From Trichaptum fuscoviolaceum (taxonomy: Eukaryota; Basidiomycota; Agaricomycetes; Hymenochaetales; Trichaptaceae), in contig CAJSYZ010000004.1 in assembly GCA_910574455.1 (NCBI GenBank), positions 4,288,599 to 4,352,598 of the forward strand: 64,000 nucleotides of DNA. The letters are read 5' to 3'. The notes beneath the pieces are model-generated. The model had not been told where the DNA came from. It did not search any database and saw nothing but the letters and a program-made list of their open reading frames with translations. Of the stretch, positions 45,169 through 57,195 are shown in pieces. Position numbers and translations under genes: made by a program. Every line of letters begins with the position of its first letter. The stretch's first letter is position 1.

Positions 45169-46054
45169 ATGGTGCGTGTCCTTGATTCTGTGTGCGATGG
45201 AACGATTATTGACTATATTTGTCGTTTAGCCTCCTCCAAAAGCCAAAGGCGGGAAAATGCTCTCGCTCATCAACTGGCGGCTAAAAGTCACTCTCAACGA
45301 CGGACGCGCATTAACAGGTCAAATGCTTGCATTTGACAGGCATATGAACCTCGTTCTCGCAGATTGCGAAGAGTTCCGTCGCGTCCGTGCCAAAAAGAAA
45401 GGCGGTGAAGAAGGTCCAGCACCAGAACAGGAAATCAAGCGTGCTTTGGGTCTGGTTATTCTGCGCGGCGAGTCAGTCGTGAGCTTGAGCGTTGAGGGAC
45501 CGCCCCCAGTACAGGATGACGACAAGAAGGCAGCTGGAGTGCGTACATCTCCTCATCTACTGCGATATGCTCGATATACAGCGTGTTCTTGAAGACGATT
45601 CTGATACATGTTTTTTCTTGTCTTTTCCTGACCGAAATAGATCCTTCCTGGTCCTGGTCGTGGAATGCCTGCCGGACGGGGCATGGGCATGATGCCCCCA
45701 AGTATGCCTTCCATTCTTCGGTTCCTGGTTTTTTAAGACTGATCGCATCTTAATCCTCATTCTCGTCGTATCACAGTGGGTCCACCCTCGTTTGCTCGTC
45801 CGCCCATGCCTTTTGGAGGCCCGCCAGGCATGCCAGGACCTCCTCCACCGGGTTTCCGACCTCCTGGCTTCCCACCAGGCATGCCTTTCCCTCCACCTCC
45901 AGGGTTCGGTGGCCCACCTGGTCCTGGGTAAGTCCACGTTATTTCATTTCATTCAAGTTGATCTACCTGTTCGTTGGTATCGGGAATGCGAGAACGTAAA
46001 ACTTACTGATGCTAATTCGTTTCTTCTTTTAGATTTCAACCCCCTCCGCAGTGA
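45169..46054 (+). CDS. small nuclear ribonucleoprotein Sm-B/B'
   Basis: Core Sm-ring subunit of U1, U2, U4 and U5 snRNPs. The coding part of the first exon is only ATG (45169-45171), followed by an intron beginning GTGCGT. Exon 2 encodes PPPKAKGGKMLSLINWRLKV, with the Sm1 motif in LNDGRALTGQMLAFDRHMNL (DxxxxxGxxxxFDxHMN) and VLADCEEFRR. The Sm2 motif is in RALGLVILRGESVVSLSVEG. The C-terminal half is a Pro/Gly/Met-rich tail (GRGMPAGRGMGMMPP, PPGMPGPPPPGFRPPGF), as in human SmB, and it ends FQPPPQ. The alternative start would be an in-frame Met in exon 2 (MLSLINWR), but the ATG-only exon restores the family's N-terminus. Confidence 0.93.
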
Positions 46055-48400
46055 ATAACATCTTGTAGTGTAATCTTACTTGGCGTGTTTGTTTGGTGCG
46101 GCTCTAAAATGATTGTAACTTTTCATACTTACGTTGTTTTCATTACCCGAGACTTCTGAGCTTAGTGCTGTACAGAGAGATATGGTCAGCACCGCGTTAT
46201 TTTCCTAATAGCAAACATCTGCTTCATCTCTTGCAATCCAACAGACCTATCAAATGTATCCATATTGAACGTTTGCCGTACTGCTGTCCGAATTTCGCCA
46301 TTGACGCCACGTTGTGGTCGATCAACGTCCTCAAGTGTCGTGCTCAACCTGTTCTCTGATGGAATTTGAAGATCGCCTTCATCGCTTGGCATGTCGTCTC
46401 TCTAGCACAGGAAATGCCCTGTGCGCATGGCTGTGATAAGAGTGAGTTGGAGGAAAATTTAACAGAACGAATGCAAAGCGCAAGACCCTGGGTGGGATTT
46501 GGACGATTATTGTGGAATGAAGGTTTAAACACTTGTGACGATGCGCAGATGCGACCTGTCGCTTCAATGCGGGAAGGCTGTCAGTGGGTCTTGGTATGGC
46601 ACACGAACTCAAAGTTAACTCGGTGGCTCGGCTTCATGAAGTTCCTTGGGTGCGGGATTTAATAGGCTGTCTGTCAACTCACAAATATGCTGCTAAAAGG
46701 TCCCTCGAAGGTACAGTGATAGCGACACGGACGGCAGACTGTATTATCAGGGCCCTCCCACCTCAGCTTCAGAATTCTGGAAAACTTTCTCAAGCCTCGT
46801 TGCGTTCGCGCACTCAGCTCCATGAAAACGTGTCCCATGATCGCCTTCGAATATGCTTCTTCGAGCCAAGTCTAATGCTTCTTTTGTTTGTCACTCACTC
46901 CTCTATTGTAGGGCCGCCGCTTGACGATGTTTGTTTTTTTCTTCCGGCGGTATGTCAGGACTCAGTTTAGATGTTTTGAGTATAGTACCGGATTTTGCTA
47001 TATCGTCAGAAAACACTGAATGAGTGGACTGAGCTGAGCCGAGTATCTGTGTCGGTGTCAACAGCGTTCATACAGACCATCATTATACATACATCGCTGA
47101 AGGGGATCTCCGTCCATTTCACGGTCACCAGTTGAGGTACTCTCACCAAAAAACTCTCTTATCCTATTCCTTATTCTTGGTCACACCTGTCACAAATCTA
47201 CTATTTTCTCTGGGGTTTACTATCAGAGCTACATATTGCCTCAAATAGGATCTCTTTAGCTCGGCAACTTGAAATTTGTAGCCGGCCGAGCGTGCCAATC
47301 ATACCCGCCAATCTGTCGGGCGCCACCACTCTCACTCGATCGTGTTTCAGCTCGCCCAATCGGACATCGGAGAGCTAACTTTGGCTCCGGCTCAGGGCCA
47401 ATTCGAAGATTATACGCCCGTCCGCCGGCTTGTTGGCGCTTGCCACTTCTTTTTCTATATTCCTTTCAGCTTTGTTCAGCTCAAATTGAATGAGCTTGAA
47501 GAAGATAAAGTCAGTGTACCGTTTTTAGGGTTAGAGACTGCCTTTCTTGGATCACTTTGGCGGCCTGACTAGGAATTCGTGAGAAGAATCCCGGCAGACT
47601 CCGGTGGTTTTCTTCTTCCATTCATTCGAGTTGCCAAGTTGATGCCTTTCCTTGAACTTGCTTGCTATTTTTTTCTCTTATGATCAAGGGCTTGGACCTA
47701 TTCTGATGTCTATATCTCGAACGACAAATGACATGGTGGAAAGAAAACTGTTCCTATCTGTCACTTTCGCTACTTTCGCCTCGCCGCTTTCATCCCCCCG
47801 GCTCGGGATGTTTTTTGTGTCGTTGACATATTGACGCTAGAATGGCCGTATTTTATCACGCCATGCTCAATCAATCTGCGCAACTATATCTTCGAGCTCG
47901 ATGAAATATACAACGCTTGCCGGACATCACCGCGAACAAAGTGTTCTGCTCTCACGTTGTGCGGAAACCACTGGCCAGCGACGGGACTATCCAGAAGCAA
48001 CAACGACGCGTTCTTGGCTCCAGGAATGATCGAATCCGTGACCACACTTGGCAACTCTCACACATTCAGAGCGAGCTTCGAGACACACCCCGCATGACCG
48101 CATGCGCCGTTCTATTGGCCTGGCTGAGTCTAATGCTATGCACAGTGCCGCAGACACCGCGCTTCCATTTGTACTTGTGGCCTCAATTATTTAGGATGGC
48201 AGTAGATTCAGATCTACTATGTCAGAGCGCGTGCCAGCGTGGCATCCCATCCGTCATGCATGCATTCACTGGAGAGGGTGTCGATCTGGTGCATTCGTAG
48301 CCCATCTTCAGGCTCTCAATCATAGGTGTTTCTGGTGGTTTAACATATCAAGCCAGCTTTCTGATCGTGCGTTCGCGCAAACCCCGCCAAGGATAATTCA
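46055..48400. other. gene-free stretch, part 1 of an 11-kb block
   Basis: Open frames are at most about 130 residues, overlap in several frames and have no recognisable domain or splice-joined partners. No tRNA or rRNA signature was found. The region may hold decayed sequence. Confidence 0.4.
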
Positions 48401-51400
48401 AGACACTCGCTGACAATGCTTCAAGAAGCGCAGGTACGCTGGCAGGCGAGATAGAGTGTACATACGAGCTCACTGGCAGTGAACGTCTGAATTGCAGCAT
48501 CTACATTTCAGATTGAACGCCCTTTCTTCTTTCTTCTCGTGGCTTCAATTGAGAATCGGGTTCTCTATTACAATGCTCCGTCCGTAATCTATTGGCGGAA
48601 GAAGAACAGATCAATCACCTCCCTTTCCCCCCTCGTCCCCCTTGTCCCCTATCTCTTCTATTGCTAGCTCAGCTATTCCTGCCTCCAATCGATCTACGAG
48701 CTCATACAGACAATCCTCACACGGTCCTTGGTCCCTGCTGAATCAAAGTACCTTTTGGTGAAATGAATTGATTGACTGCCTGTCGGTACCTGTAAGGCTC
48801 AGCTGCAATACCGCAGTATGTATCTCGCAAGACATCTTGTCTCATCACCCCTTCCACCTCTATTTACTTTGTCAAAAAGGCTAAGGTACGTACATATACA
48901 TCCCCGCATCACGGAAAGCTAGGAACTCTGACTGTATATTCATGACGAAAATCTCAGCCGTCCTTGCCAAAAGCTGCAGCTCTTCATTCATAGCGTGTAC
49001 TAATGTATGAAAGCTTCTCGCTAGTGCCGTCTCCGCTATCTCCTTTCATAGCGTGATCTCGGCCTCATCGCTCGCAACGGCTGTACCGTCAGCCACCACT
49101 GCTCTGTAAAGAAATTATTCTGGATCGCCCCGTTCATCGCGATCGATGCCGAAGAAATGACGAGCAAGGTAGGGGGGGGGGTCACTGGCATTCATATACT
49201 GAATACCGCAAGTTATAACTCCCTATCTATCATCATATTCAGCCCAAGCCAGACCAAATGCCTCCGTTGACGGCGCCCGTCCAGTACATCGACAATCAAC
49301 ACTCTCTCCGCGTCCGTGATGCGCCCTGTGGCCTTGCTACAGCCGCTTCGAAGACTGTTGTTACCACAAAAGTCATGCCGTCGGTGCCGTTTCCCCGCAT
49401 TTAGCAGTGCTGTGTAGTACACATCTTTTGATAACGCGTCATTTCATCTCAGACTACTAGTCCCGAGATCTATCTGATAAGTAGAACCTTCTTTCTGAAA
49501 AGATTAGAGGACAAGACTCAGGAGACAGGGCGGCTAAAGTTTAGCATACAACATGAAGGCAATCAGCTGCTTATCGTCGACCATAGACGCATTGTATATG
49601 CTCCGTCGATAAACTGCATGAGATTGGTTCATCAGAGCGTTCGAAAGGTGAAGACACGTTTCCAGTGCGGATAAGTAACGGACGTAGCAAGGCGAGGTGG
49701 CTTATAATTTTACCGCTCGCAGGCTAGAGCGCAAAATCTATAAAGACATGATTTATTGATCGTGTCTCAACCGCCGAATAAAAAAAGTCGAAACGACGTT
49801 CCCAAGGAATTTCCAGATGGCATCATCAGATCACTGATTTCATGGCATATCTCTTCATACATCTACGATTTAGACTATCCCGGTGTTTGGTGTGCCAAAC
49901 GCCGCAAGCGGAGTCCGTATCGGGACCCTACACCGAGCGGCGAGCATACACTCATTACTGATAGCATTCTGATAACGAACGGTTTTAGTCTGCGCAGAAA
50001 TCGGGCGAGCATGTCCTTAGAAACCGCATCTGCCAGTGAGAGCTGAGAGCGGAGAGCACCTGGCTGCCGCGCCGCCTACGCACGTTTTCGAAGGATCGAC
50101 GTCGTGGCTTGAGTGTACGCGTGCGCCTCAGGCTGCGGCCATCTAAATATAATGCGCGCTGGCCCTGGGCGTCTGGCTACATACATACATCACAAAGCAA
50201 GCAACAGTTTGCTTATCTTGCGAGTAAATTACCGGTCCCCGTACTTTCGATATGGGTGCCACGGTGGCATGGTGCGCGGGAGCTGATTCTGTTCTACGTC
50301 ACCCATGGAGGGCCCGGGTCCGGTGGCAGCGCCGCAACTTACCCCAAAGGCATCGCTGGGCTTGCGAGCAGCAACGCCAACATTTTAGCACGTCATCTAC
50401 TAAAGGGGGGGGGGGGGAGTATTAGTGTGGAGAGGATCGACGTAGAGTATCTGGGAGACCAGATGGCGTCAACGCTCAACGTACGGATGATAACTCGGTA
50501 CCGCTTCCTCGCCCTCGAGCACGGATCGGATCCTAGAACGGTGTTGGGAGAGACTTTGGATATTGATTACAGACAAATGCGAATTCTGTACCATCGCGGT
50601 CGTGTCCGTGAACTGAAGAAAGGCGCCGCTGCCAGTGAGCTACTACTCGGAGCCGAGCATGTAAAATAGAGCCGGGCATGCTCAGGCTCACTAAAGGAAA
50701 CGCTAATTGGTGTCTATTAGCTTAGCAACCAGAAGCATATACTAGCCATCATTTATCTGGACAGACATACTTCAAATTGAAGTAGCGAATTGTGGTGGTG
50801 CTCATGACCTATGACCTGTGATCGAGTGAGAGCAGGAGGCGCAAATACATGCGCAACGGCAATGGCCATGTCACAACGAAGAAATGAACTCACGATCGAT
50901 CGTGCGCAACCTGAGCTTCGCCTCGCATCCATCATACCCCGCACCCATCGCCTCACCGACTAGTGGGCGCTGCATACACGTGAAGTATCATACGGCGCCG
51001 AATCATCCGCAAATGTAAACGAAACATCCTATGTTCGGTGTAGGGCGGGATCGACGAGAGCCAGACGGCCAGCTGAGCATGCTGCAGCCGTATCCAGAAC
51101 ATACTGTCCCTGATGTATGTCGAGAAATTTATCAGTCATCCAGGACATTACAAAGCATTAAAAAATCGACGCTGTCGGCAGATGGATATCAACGCGCAAG
51201 ATCCACAGAATTAGCAGTGAGAACACACCATCGGCATACGCCGAGCAAGATTGATCCAGAGAGGTTAGAGATCCGCCAATAAACATCCTATCAAATCCAT
51301 GCTTCCCTAACAGAAGAGAAAAAAGACGAAAATACCTGCGAGTGAGGATTTGAAGTACACACGCTGGCCCGTACACATCATCGACTTGCTGTCAAGGCCA

Positions 51401-54400
51401 GAAAGTAAAGCTCACAACGTTCATTCGGGTGCAATGTGATCGAGATGCACATTTATCGAAGAAAATCACGATGCTCCTGGGCCCTGAGATCCAAAATTCC
51501 GAAGTCTTTGTCAGTGGTCTCTAGCTCGCCGACCGAGTCCTTGCTCTGGACCAGAAAAGATAGCAACTGAATTGTGATCTGATGCGCCCAAAGAGCCACC
51601 AGTGAGTGAGAGGCGGCGGGCTGCGAAGCGAAGTTTGTTTCAAAACGCCGGTCGAAAGTACCAGAGATTGACCCAACAGATGGGATTTTTTCTGCTCCAA
51701 GTCGAGTTGTCCGAGTTGTACGCACTGGCAAGCCCCACCGCGATCCTCGTGTCCGTGCACTGGCAGCGGTTTGGTGGAGCCCGTAGTGATGAATCTTCCT
51801 ATGTGCTGACAAGAAGAATGAATGTATTTAGTTGACTCGTAGACAAAGCACGTATCGCATCGGGAATATAGACTGAAAACGGTACAGGATTGCACCGTCC
51901 AAGCCATGAGTGCTGTACCCCGGGCCTGCGTTCGCGAATCGTATGTCCACGCACAATTAACTGTCATCGCAGACTCGGAGTACCGACGCTTCTTCCACAA
52001 CATCTCCATGTTCATCGCGATCGCAATCGTTCTCTGCAATTCGATCGGAATCCTCGATCTCAAAAATAAGAAAATAAAGCACACGCACATGGAAATGATG
52101 ACGTTTTGAGACGACGGCGGCGGTGGCGGCGGCGGCATGGTTAATTCTGCGCTAGCCTGGGCACAGTAATAGTTAGATAAACGTTCCGGACATCCGCCGA
52201 GTCCTGCCAGTGACTGCAATATACATGCACTAGGTCATCATCATTTAGATACTACGATCTGAGGACCTGGGTTGAATATGAAGTGTGCGTTGCAGACGTC
52301 GACTCGGGCGCTGAGAAAGACCGTGACTGAGGAAGGAACAATGCAACGAGGCTCCGAGTGCCAGTGAGAGACCATGCTACTACTAGTACTCAGTCACGGT
52401 GCCACTGGCAGTGTTCGGTTTGGACGCGATCTGTGGCAACTTAAACGCGCCTGAGTGCGTATGTTACACTCAATTGCATAAAGGATGACAGTCCGTAAAA
52501 AAAGAGGAGTTTCGCGAGTAAAGGAAAGCCGGAGCTCGGAACGTATCGGCGAGAAGTTCCGAGCCTGTTGTCATTGGCTTGAAAAGAAATCAGCCAATGA
52601 CTCTGCAGCGATCCTCGGCCGGATGACGACGTTCGGGGACCGATCGTGCCGCTTTACTTTATTCGGACAACATTCGCAGACCGACTGGGCTGCCTTACTT
52701 TATTTGGCTTCCCGGCACTTCGGCATTGGTCTTCACGTAACGGCCTCTTCTTTCTCTTTTTTTGCCCGACTGTCATCCTTTATGAAAATGGGTGTAAGTT
52801 GTGGAATTGAGTCGATATCACCGTGTGCAGTGTAATTATTCATGTAAACCTCGAAGCTTCTGAGCTTGTGAGCAACTCCGAGTCTTCCTGCAAGCCAGAG
52901 GCAGTGGCAGTGGCTGAAATTCCATTCCTTCCGATGTCCAGAGTCCACCGTGCAGTGTGTATGGCGTCATATCCGCGTCGGCGCTGCCTGACCCTACTAC
53001 CCACACGCAGACAGAAAATCACCGAGAGAAAAAAACCTGAAGGGACCGGGAACGATGAATGTTCTGACGAGTCGGTAGTGAACAGAGTTTAGTGCAAAGG
53101 ACACAAGAAGTTAAGGAGATGAGAGCCCACAATGACCCTCTTCCAAATACGGCGTCGTTCTCAACTCAGCTCACCTTCAAGTTCGCAAGTTCGGCGTCGG
53201 CAATCTCCGCTCAAAGCTGGCTCTCTGCATCTTTACTAGTAGTACCATGATATCATCTGTTACACGAACTAAACATATCTTCTTCTCTGCATTTTTATCT
53301 ACGCGCGAACAACCGACCCGCAGTATCCGAGTCTTCGGGGATCTCCAGGTCGAAGAGAGGAGAAAGTAGAAGAGATCTACATATCTTATGCCAGTGTAAG
53401 TCACTGTTTGATATCACAGAGTAAACCCGTAAGCTTAAGCGAGCTCCCGCAAATTCAGCCTGAGCTCGATCAGCTTACACAAATTTCCGACTTCAACTCC
53501 GTATTTCCTCTATAATTACTTCAGGCTGCCTTTGCCGTCCGCTTCCTGCTCAGTGGAGTCCGGTACACTATATTAGAGTGCTTGATTGGGTGAGAAAGAC
53601 GCTAAGGAACAGACGCCAAATGCATACCGCGTTTTGCCTTGCCGCAATCCCAGGCGCTCATCAATCCGAGCCAACAATCCCTCACGACTTCAAAAGCGAT
53701 AAAGGATAAACCACCGCTAAAAGCCTCCGGAACAGTGCGCTGTTCTCTTTGGTTAGCGGTGGGTATCATTCGGATATACATTCGTCTGCCTGTAATGATC
53801 CCAACATACAAGGATTGCGTGCTATTTTACACACGTAGTTGCTGTTTGGGCCACTGGGGGCGACTCGAGCTTAGGTCAGAATCGGAACTCCAGCAACGAG
53901 GAAATGGAGACGACTCTGCGCACCAGGGCTGTGGCCGACCGATCCCGTGCGGATTTCCTGTGTATCCTTTCGGGATTCGACTTCCAAGGCAGGATCGGAT
54001 CTCATCCCTACTAAATGGGCTAGATAGGATCAATATAATCCATCTAGGTACGCTCAGGCTGCCAAGTAGTATCTCAACCTCCAAAGAGCTTGTGTATATC
54101 GTGACAGTCCGTGTCAAAACAGAAAAATCGATTGCAAGTCCCTGATCTACGTATGTGTAGTCCTGAGTGAGACCTGGAGAGATGTGCATAGATATAAGAA
54201 AGGAGTAGGCAAGCCAGAGGGGTCGGTCACTCGTGTCCCCTTTTCTAGCAACAAGGAACAAAACATTTGGTCATGTGCAGCGCATAGACAGTGTCTCGCG
54301 AATGAGCGCAAGCCCAAGGTGAGTGTGCATCTTCGACCTTCTTCCTTTTCATTCCAGAGGTTAATCTCGCGACTGAGAAAGTTCGGGAGCTCCCTTCCCA

Positions 54401-55200
54401 GATCCACGTACGTGACCCCCCCTTCTGGAGGGGTAACCACGTCACAGTGATCATTATGGTTGAGACGCGTGCCCGACCCTCGTTTCGTAGCGGCTTGTGG
54501 GTTGCGGTTTGCGGTTTGTGGTGTGAGACTTCCAGTAGCTGGAGCGGCAGCGGTGATCATGAAGATGATGAAGGGGATCGTCAGTGGTCGTGGTCGTGCT
54601 ATGTGGTCGCAAAATATCCTTGTGGGTCCATGTTTCGGCCTGGGCGCGTGGTCCACATCCGCATTCTCAGAGCCCCCTCATCTCGTCTGCGCATCCTCGG
54701 CTCCTCGATGAATCGCGGAGTACCTTCACTGTACCAGTCTATGTGTCAAGTCATGCTATTAATGAATAGCAGAGCCGGGGGTTTAGGCAGAGACATGCAT
54801 TACAGACCCGCTGGTGACGTATGTGTGATGGTGACTCCGTGCCGAAGCTACATGCAGATAATGCTCACCACTGCGATGCTTGTTTCAGAAGCCATCGCGG
54901 GCGGAACACCACTTGTCCGCAAAGTACCAGAGAGATTATATGTAGGAGCACGTCGATGGATTTTACCGGGTAGACGCAGACGGTGAACGTGTGGAAAGCC
55001 CGTCCATGCAACGGCAAAGATGCTATGAACGCGCCGTTCACGCGCATGTAATGCACAAGCTGGAGCGCAGAACACGCTCTCGGGTCATGTCCAAGCGGCC
55101 GAACGACGACTCGGAACGGTGTGTGTGAATCGTATACACAGAAGGACCCAAATGGCCGGCCGTCGCCTGCGTCATTCGCGCTCACGCCATCGACATCACG
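48401..55200. other. gene-free stretch with recurring CACTGGCA, part 2 of the block
   Basis: The 8-mer CACTGGCA or its complement occurs at 48471, 49183, 50031, 50630, 51723, 51758, 52205, 52359 and 52403, and again at 56920. G-runs occur at 49172-49181 (10 G) and 50405-50417 (13 G). A GGC/GGT-rich trinucleotide stretch lies at about 52112-52137. Open frames such as 50109-50669 (+, 186 residues) and 51521-52219 (-, 232 residues) were considered but not recognised. Confidence 0.5.
51698..51732 (+). repeat. dispersed repeat, copy 1
   Basis: This segment matches 56892-56930 with about four differences and small gaps. The shared core runs from CAAGT-CGAGTTGTCCGA to the CACTGGCAA end. Two diverged copies 5 kb apart suggest a dispersed repeat family. 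Confidence 0.6.
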
Positions 55201-55321
55201 AAACTTGAATTTTGCTGGCGGGTTCATTGTAATAGACTTGTAAAGCCCATATTGAATGTAATGGTCCGCCATACTGGCCGACAGATTACCAGGCTATGTT
55301 GCCTCTTTACCCATGCTGGAA

Positions 55322-55353
55322 ATATGGCGGCACATTGCAATGTGCCGCCATAT
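55322..55353. repeat. perfect 32-bp palindrome
   Basis: The left 16 bases, ATATGGCGGCACATTG, are the exact reverse complement of the right 16 bases, CAATGTGCCGCCATAT, with no spacer. The centre is TTGCAA. It could form a cruciform or be a binding site for a dimeric factor or a transposase. Confidence 0.85.
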
Positions 55354-55616
55354 GGCAGAATTTGAAAATATGACTGTGTACAGACAGCCGTCACTAGTGT
55401 CCCGGGGTCCACACTTCAAGTTGATGACCGCCCCGTTCCCGCGGATAAGAGATTATAAAACAACTAAATATATTTAAATAATAATAATACAACCAGCCTA
55501 TTAAATCTCTATGAGAACAAAGGAAACAACTCACATACCAGTAACACTTGATAGCCCAGAGTGAAGAGTACCGGCAGCAAGCAGAGCAAGTCTCAGAGGT
55601 AACCAGATTGCCAGAC

Positions 55617-55835
55617 AGATTGTTCAGAGACATTGCAGACACCGAAAGCAACAAGTAGTACAACCAGAGCTTTGAACAGAGGAAAAAGCCAAGAAGATAG
55701 ACAGACAGACAGACAGACAGATTGTTCAGAGACTTTGCAGTGACAGCGCAGCAAGGCCAGAAAATTTAAAGAGTTCCGGAGTAGAGGTGGAAGGAGACAG
55801 CCCATTTGCAACAGAGATTGTTCAGAGACATTGCA
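55617..55835 (-). repeat. three copies of a 21-bp repeat plus GACA microsatellite
   Basis: AGATTGTTCAGAGACATTGCA recurs at 55617-55638, 55719-55739 (one base changed to TTTGCA) and 55815-55835, about 100 bp apart. An AGAC microsatellite of about five to six units fills 55700-55720. On the minus strand the repeat reads as Asn-Val-Ser-Glu-Gln-Ser in an open frame, but no gene is supported. Confidence 0.7.
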
Positions 55836-56689
55836 AGCACAAAGAGTCAAGTGAATTCCGCAGAGTAGGAGAAAGGGAGATAAAAAAACTCAGCACGTAG
55901 GTCCTTTGAGCCCCGAGGTTCACCTGCCTCTCTTGTTGAGCGTTGATCGCTGGTGTCGGCGATCGCTCATTCTCCGTCGCCAGGTCTCGAGCTCAGCCTC
56001 TTGACCTTCCCTTCACCTTGATTGGGCTTGCCCTTGCTCACACTGCATGCATCGCTATGCATGGGCAACAGAAACCTTCTACCATCCTTCATCCTCGGCA
56101 GCAAGACGGGAAAGCAAAAAGAGAAAAGGAGGGGCACAACTCAGACGTTGGGCACGCAAATTTCAAGTACTAGTAGAAGTACAACATCACGTGAGAGTTG
56201 TCGGCCTGAGCGTGACAACATAATTCAAATTGTAAAAATTGCAATGCCTTGCCATGCTCTCGCCATATTGCAATGTCATTGCCGGGCTCTTATCATAGGT
56301 TTAACATATTATTTAGCTATTGTAGCTGAGCTATCAGACCTCAAACATATGGATAATAAACATAATATTGCTTTGTATTCTAATGTGACTGTAAGGCCAT
56401 ACAAGGCGTCACAATCGTGGCGGTACATTATAAAGACCGCCATGGTCCGCCAGAGAAAGTCGACTTTCGTGATGGACGGCTTGGGCGGCTTCGGGAGTAA
56501 GCATGCTCTGTCGTGACTCGTGTCGAGCCTTCGGACTCCTAGAGAAACGTTAACAGGATTCTGTACAGTACGTATACGCGCTCCACGTCGGGCGAGGGCG
56601 AGACGTCCGTAGCAATGCCGGGCTCGGACTTCGATCATGGAATTTTGGTGCCATTTATTTATCACGTCATTTATTGGACAAAATTATGA

Positions 56690-57120
56690 CCTGACTTTGA
56701 ACTCGTACTTGACTTATGTTTATTTATGTTTATTTATAAATATACACGTTTTCTTATGAAATTCCATACATAAGCATGAATATTCATGAATATTCATGAA
56801 TGTTCCTGATTATTCATAAATTTTCACCAATGTTTCATGAATATAGCATGAATATTTTAGGCTATCCAGTCCAAGTTCACAAGTACAGGAGCAAGTCCGA
56901 GTTGTCCGACTTGAACTCGCACTGGCAACTGGGTATATGCAAGGTAAATATTTTATACTCATTCAATGAATAATTCACATATATTCATAAACATTCATGC
57001 GCGCTGAACTCGAACTTGAACTGGAGATGGGGTCTGGATGCCAATGGATTATCATCGTATTAAATATACATGAAAATTTCATGAAAAAATATTTCCTGTT
57101 GTATTAAAAACTGTTCGCCA
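56690..57120. repeat. AT-rich block with TTCATGAA/TATTTATG repeats
   Basis: The sequence is strongly A/T-rich and carries adjacent TATTCATGAA units (56781-56800), further TTCATGA-type variants to 56860 and 56950-57090, and a TATGTTTATT motif repeated near 56717. It lies directly upstream of the accessory gene at 57196. Confidence 0.7.
56892..56930 (+). repeat. dispersed repeat, copy 2
   Basis: Second copy of the repeat at 51698-51732. It carries the same CACTGGCA end at 56920-56927. Confidence 0.6.
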
Positions 57121-57195
57121 CTAAGTACTTCTTTTGTTCTAAGTTACCTCTACAATCTCTGCACAAGCTCTACATTTCTCTGCGTCCTCTCCGCA

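Noticed and set aside
50109..50669. Plus-strand open frame of 186 residues
   Set aside because: It contains a 13-base G-run read as poly-Gly and no recognisable domain. It is probably a chance open frame.
51521..52219. Minus-strand open frame of 232 residues with one hydrophobic segment
   Set aside because: Part of its apparent protein character comes from a GGC-rich trinucleotide stretch. No family or conserved motif was seen.
55593..55850. Minus-strand open frame with three Asn-Val-Ser-Glu-Gln-Ser segments
   Set aside because: It is explained by the three DNA repeat copies and the microsatellite. There is no start context or splice partner.
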